Positions 5,932 through 9,706 of a stretch of DNA of 9,706 bases are shown here, piece by piece. The notes under the pieces are model-generated. The model was not told the origin of the DNA. It saw only the letters and a program-made list of their open reading frames with translations, and ran no database searches. A program made the position numbers and the translations under genes. This DNA comes from Rhodospirillales bacterium (lineage in GTDB: Bacteria > Pseudomonadota > Alphaproteobacteria > Rhodospirillales > Casp-alpha2), in assembly GCA_021775275.1 (NCBI GenBank), contig JAJFIE010000120.1, forward strand, positions 1 through 9,706. The letters are read 5' to 3'. Every line of letters starts with the position of its first letter. Position 1 is the first letter of the stretch.

Positions 5932-6569
5932 TGTTCATCCTCGGATTGACCGGCTCCATTGGCATGGGAAAGACCACGGCGGCGGCGGCCTTCCGGCGTT
6001 TGGGGGTTCCTGTTCATGATGCCGATGCCACGGTCCACTGGTTAATGGGCTTGGGCGGATCGGCGGTTTCCGCCATTTCCAGGCATTACCCTGATTGTAT
6101 TGTTGACGGCGCGGTGGATCGTCAGGCTTTGGGCGCGCGGGTATTCGGTAATGATCCGGCGCTGAAAACACTGGAAGGTATCCTGCATCCCCTGGTCAGG
6201 GATGCAGAACGACGATTTCTTCGTAAAAGCGCGCTGCATGGAGCAGCGCTGGTGGTCCTTGATATTCCCCTGCTGTTTGAAACCGGGGCAGAGGACAGAT
6301 GCGATGCCGTCGCGGTGGTGTCGGCGCCTGACTTCGTGCAGCGCCAACGAGTGATGAGACGGCCCGGGATGACTGCGGAAAAAATGGCGTCCATTATGGG
6401 TCGCCAGATGGCAGATGCAGATAAGTGTGGCCGCGCTGATTTCGTTATTCAGACCGGCCAGGGCCGCGCCGATACCTTGCGTACCATCAAGGAAATTGTC
6501 AGATTGGTGCAGGGTCAACCGGGTGCCAAATGGCCGCCGGCCCCGGATAATTTACACAGTTCCGAATGA
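5931..6569 (+). CDS. coaE: Dephospho-CoA kinase
   Basis: CoaE phosphorylates the 3'-hydroxyl of dephospho-CoA, the last step of coenzyme A synthesis. The 212-residue product begins FILGLTGSIGMGKTT after the Met, with the P-loop GSIGMGKT (8-15). It also has HDADATVH (29-36), with the conserved aspartates, ILHPLVRDAERRFL (84-97), DIPLLFETGAED (111-122) and the lid-like RQRVMRRPGMT (138-148). Length is normal. The ATG at 5931 shares one base with the aroE stop (TGATG), a typical translational-coupling junction. A longer reading from GTG 5868 would sit inside aroE and add non-homologous residues. It is followed 13 bases later by dnaQ. Confidence 0.95.
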   Translation: MFILGLTGSIGMGKTTAAAAFRRLGVPVHDADATVHWLMGLGGSAVSAISRHYPDCIVDGAVDRQALGARVFGNDPALKTLEGILHPLVRDAERRFLRKSALHGAALVVLDIPLLFETGAEDRCDAVAVVSAPDFVQRQRVMRRPGMTAEKMASIMGRQMADADKCGRADFVIQTGQGRADTLRTIKEIVRLVQGQPGAKWPPAPDNLHSSE

Positions 6570-6582
6570 GCAGGAAAAATTG

Positions 6583-7251
6583 ATGATTGAAATTGTTCTC
6601 GATACGGAAACCACCGGCCTTGATCCTGCATCCGGCCACCGGATCGTTGAAATTGGCTGTGTTGAGCTGGAAAACCATCTGGCTACCGGACGCACCTATC
6701 ATCAGTACATCAATCCGGAGCGCGATATGCCAGCGGAGGCATTTGCCGTTCACGGCTTGTCAGAAGAATTCCTGGCGGACCATCCGGGCTTTGCGGAGAT
6801 TGCCGACAAATTTCTTGAATTCATCGGTGACGCGACGCTCGTGATTCATAACGCCGACTTCGATATGGGGTTCATCAATGCGGAACTGACGAATTGCGGG
6901 CGCGATCCAATCCCGCGAGAACGCGCCGTGGATACAGTCACCATGGCGCGCCGTAAATTTCCCGGCGCCCGCGCCAGCCTGGACGCACTTTGTCAACGCT
7001 TTAGCATCGATAATACGGACCGTGAATTGCATGGCGCTCTGAAAGATTCCCGCCTGCTGGCAGATGTTTACCTGGAGCTCATTGGCGGACGCCAGCCGGG
7101 TCTCGAACTAAAGGCGGACAAAAAGACCTTGGCAACACAACAGATGGAACGACAGTTTCGCGAGCCACGCCCCCATGCGCCGAACGCAGACGAAACGGCT
7201 GCACATGCCGATTTCATGGCGCGGATTGAAAACAACCTCTGGTCTGATTGA
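6583..7251 (+). CDS. dnaQ: DNA polymerase III epsilon subunit (3'-5' proofreading exonuclease)
   Basis: Epsilon removes mispaired 3' ends during replication as part of the Pol III core. The 222-residue protein has all DEDDh exonuclease motifs: ExoI VLDTETTGL (D7, E9), ExoII HNADFDMGFIN (D94 aligned with E. coli D103) and ExoIII HGALKDSRLLADVYLEL (H150, D155). The exonuclease domain covers about residues 1-170. The last 50 or so residues (from GGRQPGLEL) form the shorter tail that in E. coli binds the clamp and the alpha subunit; I do not see a clear clamp-binding motif. The start ATG at 6583 has AGGA seven bases upstream. The gene is last in the plus-strand operon and faces secB tail to tail across 48 bases. 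Confidence 0.95.
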   Translation: MIEIVLDTETTGLDPASGHRIVEIGCVELENHLATGRTYHQYINPERDMPAEAFAVHGLSEEFLADHPGFAEIADKFLEFIGDATLVIHNADFDMGFINAELTNCGRDPIPRERAVDTVTMARRKFPGARASLDALCQRFSIDNTDRELHGALKDSRLLADVYLELIGGRQPGLELKADKKTLATQQMERQFREPRPHAPNADETAAHADFMARIENNLWSD

Positions 7252-7299
7252 TCAAAGGACAGGTCGCCGAATGCGCCGGAAAGCTGAAAAATGCACAAA

Positions 7300-7833
7300 T
7301 TAGTGCGTGCTGGCTCCGTCTGGAGCACTTTCGGCGGTATTATCGCCGCCGCTGCCGGTCTTTGCTTCTTCCGCCATGCTCCTGCGATACATTTCGACGA
7401 AGTCCAGGGGACTGAGCATCATTGGCGGGAAACCCCCATCGCGGCTGATGTCGGCAATGATATTCCGGGCAAACGGGAACAGCAGGCGTGGGCACTCGAT
7501 CAGTAACAGCGGACGCAGAGCCTCTTCGGTCGCACTGATGCGAAACAGTCCGGCATAAGTGAGTTCGAGAATAAACGCCGTTGTACCGCCAACCTTGCAC
7601 TGCGCGTTGACGAGCAAGACCACTTCGTAGGTATTGTCCTGTAGGTGGTTGGCTCGCACGTCGACATTAATCTGAATGTCCGGGGCTTCGTTCTGCATCT
7701 CCGAAAAAATACCAGGAGCCTCCGGTGCCTCAAAAGAAAGATCCTTGATATACTGCGCGCCAATGGTGATGGGCGGGGCCGTAGGCTCGGTTGCTGCGTC
7801 ATCGGTATTCGATGTATCGGCTTCAGCCGTCAT
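7300..7833 (-). CDS. secB: Protein-export chaperone SecB
   Basis: SecB is a cytoplasmic tetramer that holds precursor proteins unfolded and passes them to SecA. The 177-residue product shows ITIGAQYIKDLSFE (22-35), the strand NTYEVVLLVNAQC, ILELTYAGLFRI (88-99), and the hallmark LLIECPRLLFPFARNII (110-126) followed by GGFPPMMLSPLDFVEMY. It is longer than E. coli SecB (155), with acidic, low-complexity tails at both ends (residues 1-20 and about 153-177), common in alphaproteobacteria. The ATG has GAGGGA at a good distance. SecB lies 151 bases downstream of fxsA on the same strand and may share its transcript or have its own promoter in that gap. Confidence 0.95.
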   Translation of the reverse strand: MTAEADTSNTDDAATEPTAPPITIGAQYIKDLSFEAPEAPGIFSEMQNEAPDIQINVDVRANHLQDNTYEVVLLVNAQCKVGGTTAFILELTYAGLFRISATEEALRPLLLIECPRLLFPFARNIIADISRDGGFPPMMLSPLDFVEMYRRSMAEEAKTGSGGDNTAESAPDGASTH

Positions 7834-7984
7834 GGGTTTTGTCCCTCATATCTGACGTGTGTCGGTGTAATGTCAAAATGAAAACGCTCGTTAGGCGATG
7901 TGTCAGGTGGCGTGTTGGGCTGTTGGCTATCATGGAATAAAGGCTGGGACAACCGCCTGCGGTCGGTCATGAATACTGAAACAC

Positions 7985-8518
7985 TTACGGCTCGATGCGC
8001 CGATCATTGGGTGGGTATTCATCATCGTCATTTTTTCTGTCCGCCGACACGTCTTCGAATTCGCCATCGATAACAGGGCCGTGCCGGGCAGCCCCTTTGC
8101 CGGGGGGATGATGTCCACCCATCCCGGCGGCCCCGTTGCCAGACCAGATGGTGGTGCGCCCGGATCGCAAGAGGTGCGCGGCGATCTGCGCCGCCACAGC
8201 GCGCCGGAATGGTGCAATCAGCAGGGCGAAACCAACGCCGTCCGTGATAAAGCCGGGGGTCAGCAGAAGGGCCCCGGCAATCAACAGGCAAAGTCCGTCA
8301 AACATTTCGCTGACTGGCATCTCACCGCGGGCCAGACTGTCCTGAACCCGCCGGAGAACGCCCAACCCCTGCACACGCAGAAAAGCCGTACCGATAATTG
8401 CAGTCAGAATGACTAAGCCCAGCGTCGGCCATAATCCAAGTCGGTCCCCCGCTTCTATAAAAACCGCAATTTCCCCAATGGGAACAGCGATCATGATGAA
8501 CAGTAAAATGAACCCCAT
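7985..8518 (-). CDS. fxsA: FxsA family inner-membrane protein
   Basis: FxsA is a small cytoplasmic-membrane protein; in E. coli, extra FxsA relieves F-plasmid exclusion of phage T7, and its normal job is unknown. The 177-residue product begins with a hydrophobic segment (residues 2-20, ending in the conserved GEIAVFIEAG) and has two or three more (about 30-48, 74-89, 93-105). It contains the family block LRVQGLGVLRRVQ (47-59) and LLLTPGFITDGVG (84-96). The C-terminal 60 residues are polar, with a Gly/His/Pro-rich stretch near 130-146 and an acidic end; such tails vary in the family. The start ATG has AAGGG five bases upstream. It is divergent from timA and upstream of secB. Confidence 0.9.
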   Translation of the reverse strand: MGFILLFIMIAVPIGEIAVFIEAGDRLGLWPTLGLVILTAIIGTAFLRVQGLGVLRRVQDSLARGEMPVSEMFDGLCLLIAGALLLTPGFITDGVGFALLIAPFRRAVAAQIAAHLLRSGRTTIWSGNGAAGMGGHHPPGKGAARHGPVIDGEFEDVSADRKNDDDEYPPNDRRIEP

Positions 8519-8697
8519 GCTTGCCCTTTGCCTCTGTTCCGCTTATCTACCGGGAGGTGGTTTTCCACCACGACCGCACAGGTTTCCGCGATTTGTCCTG
8601 CTTTGGATCAAATAGTCGCGGTTTCAGTCCTTGGTGTTTAACCTAGGGCGCGATGCGGGTCCAGTTTTGGTGCGTAACGGAGTAGATATAGAACACC
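8519..8697. promoter_or_regulatory. Divergent fxsA/timA intergenic region with two inverted repeats
   Basis: This region must hold the start signals of both genes. Visible structures are a perfect hairpin GGTGG-TTTT-CCACC (8556-8569) and a longer imperfect inverted repeat: CCGCGATTTG (8586-8595) against CAAA-TAG-TCGCGG (8609-8621), which pairs over ten bases with a three-base bulge. No convincing -10/-35 pair was found. The repeats could be operator-like or leader structures; there is no direct evidence for either. Confidence 0.35.
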
Positions 8698-9408
8698 ATG
8701 GGAAACGGCTTCCAGTTTATTGATATCATCCTGTTTGCGATGATCGCTGCATTTCTGATCTTTCGTCTGCGTAATGTGCGTGGCCGCCGTGACGGACATG
8801 AGGGTGGTTTTTCGGATCCCATGAAGCCACGAGGCAACAAAGATGCCCAGAATGGTGACGATGACGGTGACGACAACGTCGTGCAATTGTCTGACCGTAG
8901 CCAGGATGATGACTGGCCACCCATGGAAGAAGACGCCACGACCGCGTCTGATGATCCGCTTGCCAATGGTTTGACGGAGATTAAGCGAGCTGACCCATCG
9001 TTTAATCCTGGCGAGTTCATGGAGGGCGCTGCCGCAGCGTTTGAGATGATTCTGAACGCCTATGCGGCAGGGGATACGTCGTTGCTGAAAAGCCTTTTGA
9101 GCGCTGATGTCTATGGTAACTTCAGTCAGGCGATTCGTGATCGTGAACAGGCAGGCGAAGTGCTGGAAGACACGCTTGTCGATATCAAGAGCGCGGAAGT
9201 CGTCGAAGCGTTTATGGAGTCGCGTCAGGCAACCGTGACGGTTAAGTTCGTCAGTGAGCAGGTGAACGCGACACGGGATGAAAACGGCGACGTTGTTGAT
9301 GGAAATCCGAATGCGATTATCACGGTTACCGATTTCTGGACATTTGCCCGTGACACGGGATCAAGGGACCCGAACTGGACTCTGGTTGCGACCCGCAGTC
9401 TGGATTAA
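8698..9408 (+). CDS. timA: TimA, Tim44-like domain membrane-associated protein
   Basis: TimA is the alphaproteobacterial homologue of mitochondrial Tim44, described in Caulobacter as an inner-membrane-bound protein; its bacterial function is not settled. The 236-residue product has an N-terminal hydrophobic anchor (about 6-23, FQFIDIILFAMIAAFLIF) followed by the basic RLRNVRGRRDGHE. A long acidic linker follows (about 50-80, rich in Asp). The Tim44-like domain runs from about 95 to the end, with FNPGEFMEGAAAAFEMI, AYAAGD, a mid-domain VTVKFVSEQVNATRD and the final ITVTDFWTFARD...WTLVATRSLD. The ATG at 8698 gives the family N-terminus, though the nearest GGAG is 15 bases upstream. MltA follows immediately and may overlap, a pairing common in this class. 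Confidence 0.92.
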   Translation: MGNGFQFIDIILFAMIAAFLIFRLRNVRGRRDGHEGGFSDPMKPRGNKDAQNGDDDGDDNVVQLSDRSQDDDWPPMEEDATTASDDPLANGLTEIKRADPSFNPGEFMEGAAAAFEMILNAYAAGDTSLLKSLLSADVYGNFSQAIRDREQAGEVLEDTLVDIKSAEVVEAFMESRQATVTVKFVSEQVNATRDENGDVVDGNPNAIITVTDFWTFARDTGSRDPNWTLVATRSLD

Positions 9409-9706
9409 GCGATTTTCCCCGGTTATCGTGGCGTTTGTGCTAACGGCGACGCTCACTGCCTGTGCGCCGGGCCTGTTCCAGTTTCCACAACCCCTCCCTT
9501 CTGACGCGCCATCTGACCAGTCATCAGGCCCGACCGAACTTGTTCTCAAAGCACAACCGTTTACGGTTATCCCCGGGTGGGAGACGCGTGATCTCGTGGG
9601 TGTGCTGCCAACCTTTCTGGAATCCTGTGGCAGAATTGCCCGCCGCCCGGCCAATGCGCCATTTGGAAACCACCCCCTGTTTGGCACCGTGGCTGAATGG
9701 AATGTG
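9386..9706 (+). CDS. mltA: MltA-like membrane-bound lytic murein transglycosylase, N-terminal part (cut by window edge)
   Basis: MltA cleaves peptidoglycan glycan strands, forming 1,6-anhydro ends, and is anchored as a lipoprotein. The visible frame encodes a basic n-region (IKRF), a hydrophobic stretch (SPVIVAFVLTATLTA) and a lipobox LTAC with the Cys codon at 9461-9463. A low-complexity linker and the MltA opening motif follow: FTVIPGWETRDLVGVLPTFL then ESCGRIARRP. The start is unresolved. TTG at 9386 (used here) overlaps timA by 23 bases and gives a full signal peptide. ATT at 9404 would give an ideal short one but is a very rare start, and GTG at 9428 drops the basic residues. None has a good ribosome site. 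The family call rests on about 80 mature residues; the catalytic part is outside the window. Confidence 0.75.
   Translation, partial: MRPAVWIKRFSPVIVAFVLTATLTACAPGLFQFPQPLPSDAPSDQSSGPTELVLKAQPFTVIPGWETRDLVGVLPTFLESCGRIARRPANAPFGNHPLFGTVAEWNV

Noticed and set aside
6415..6582. Longer N-terminus for dnaQ overlapping coaE
   Set aside because: The exonuclease fold begins directly at the ATG at 6583, which has its own ribosome site.
7252..7330. Intrinsic terminator between the convergent dnaQ and secB genes
   Set aside because: Only short stems (GCAC/GTGC; GCTCC/GGAGC inside secB) are present and neither is followed by a T-run in the relevant direction.
7843..7876. TTGACA (minus strand, 7876-7871) with a GATATG-like -10 as a secB promoter
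   Set aside because: The -35 is perfect but the -10 matches poorly with an 18-base spacer. The start point would fall at or inside the secB Shine-Dalgarno, which contradicts its good ribosome site.
7952..7963. ACCGC-CT-GCGGT stem downstream of fxsA as a terminator
   Set aside because: The stem has a two-base loop and no T-run follows on the minus strand, so support is too weak.
1..9706. Mobile elements, CRISPR, tRNA, toxin-antitoxin or novel defence genes
   Set aside because: All long frames are accounted for by conserved housekeeping families in conserved order. No transposase, direct-repeat array or tRNA-like fold was seen.

Overview
The window is a housekeeping stretch of an alphaproteobacterial chromosome. 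Evidence: HemJ serves as the protoporphyrinogen oxidase, a Tim44-like TimA and an alpha-type SecB are present, and the gene order rho-hemJ-hemH-hemE / PPDK-regulator-maf-aroE-coaE-dnaQ / secB-fxsA / timA-mltA is the conserved synteny of that class. Base composition is moderate and even, which would fit a Rhodospirillales-like lineage. The genus cannot be fixed from this sequence. No mobile element, CRISPR array, tRNA or rRNA was seen.

Layout. Positions 1-3166, minus strand: hemE, hemH and hemJ form a tight operon for the late haem pathway (uroporphyrinogen decarboxylase, ferrochelatase, protoporphyrinogen IX oxidase). After a 245-base leader it is followed by rho, cut by the window edge. Positions 3167-3588: a non-coding divergent region. 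In Caulobacter and Rickettsia the replication origin lies between hemE and the homologue of RP001, which is the PPDK/PEP-synthase regulator found here at 3589. The region holds one perfect DnaA box, near-consensus boxes, an AT-rich stretch and TAG-triplet repeats resembling a DnaA-trio. It is read here as oriC. Positions 3589-7251, plus strand: ppsR, maf, aroE, coaE and dnaQ, mostly overlapping or closely spaced. Positions 7300-8518, minus strand: secB and fxsA. From 8698, plus strand: timA and the start of mltA.

How it fits together: the genes next to the putative origin point away from it on both sides, so both operons would be co-oriented with the replication forks. The right-hand operon mixes carbon-metabolism control (PpsR), nucleotide-pool hygiene (Maf), shikimate and CoA synthesis (AroE, CoaE) and replication proofreading (DnaQ). 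SecB, FxsA, TimA and MltA concern the envelope: protein export, inner membrane and murein turnover.

The gene content is ordinary. The features most worth attention are the oriC architecture, a likely CTG start for maf, a C-terminal three-cysteine motif in HemH, and the unresolved start of mltA.
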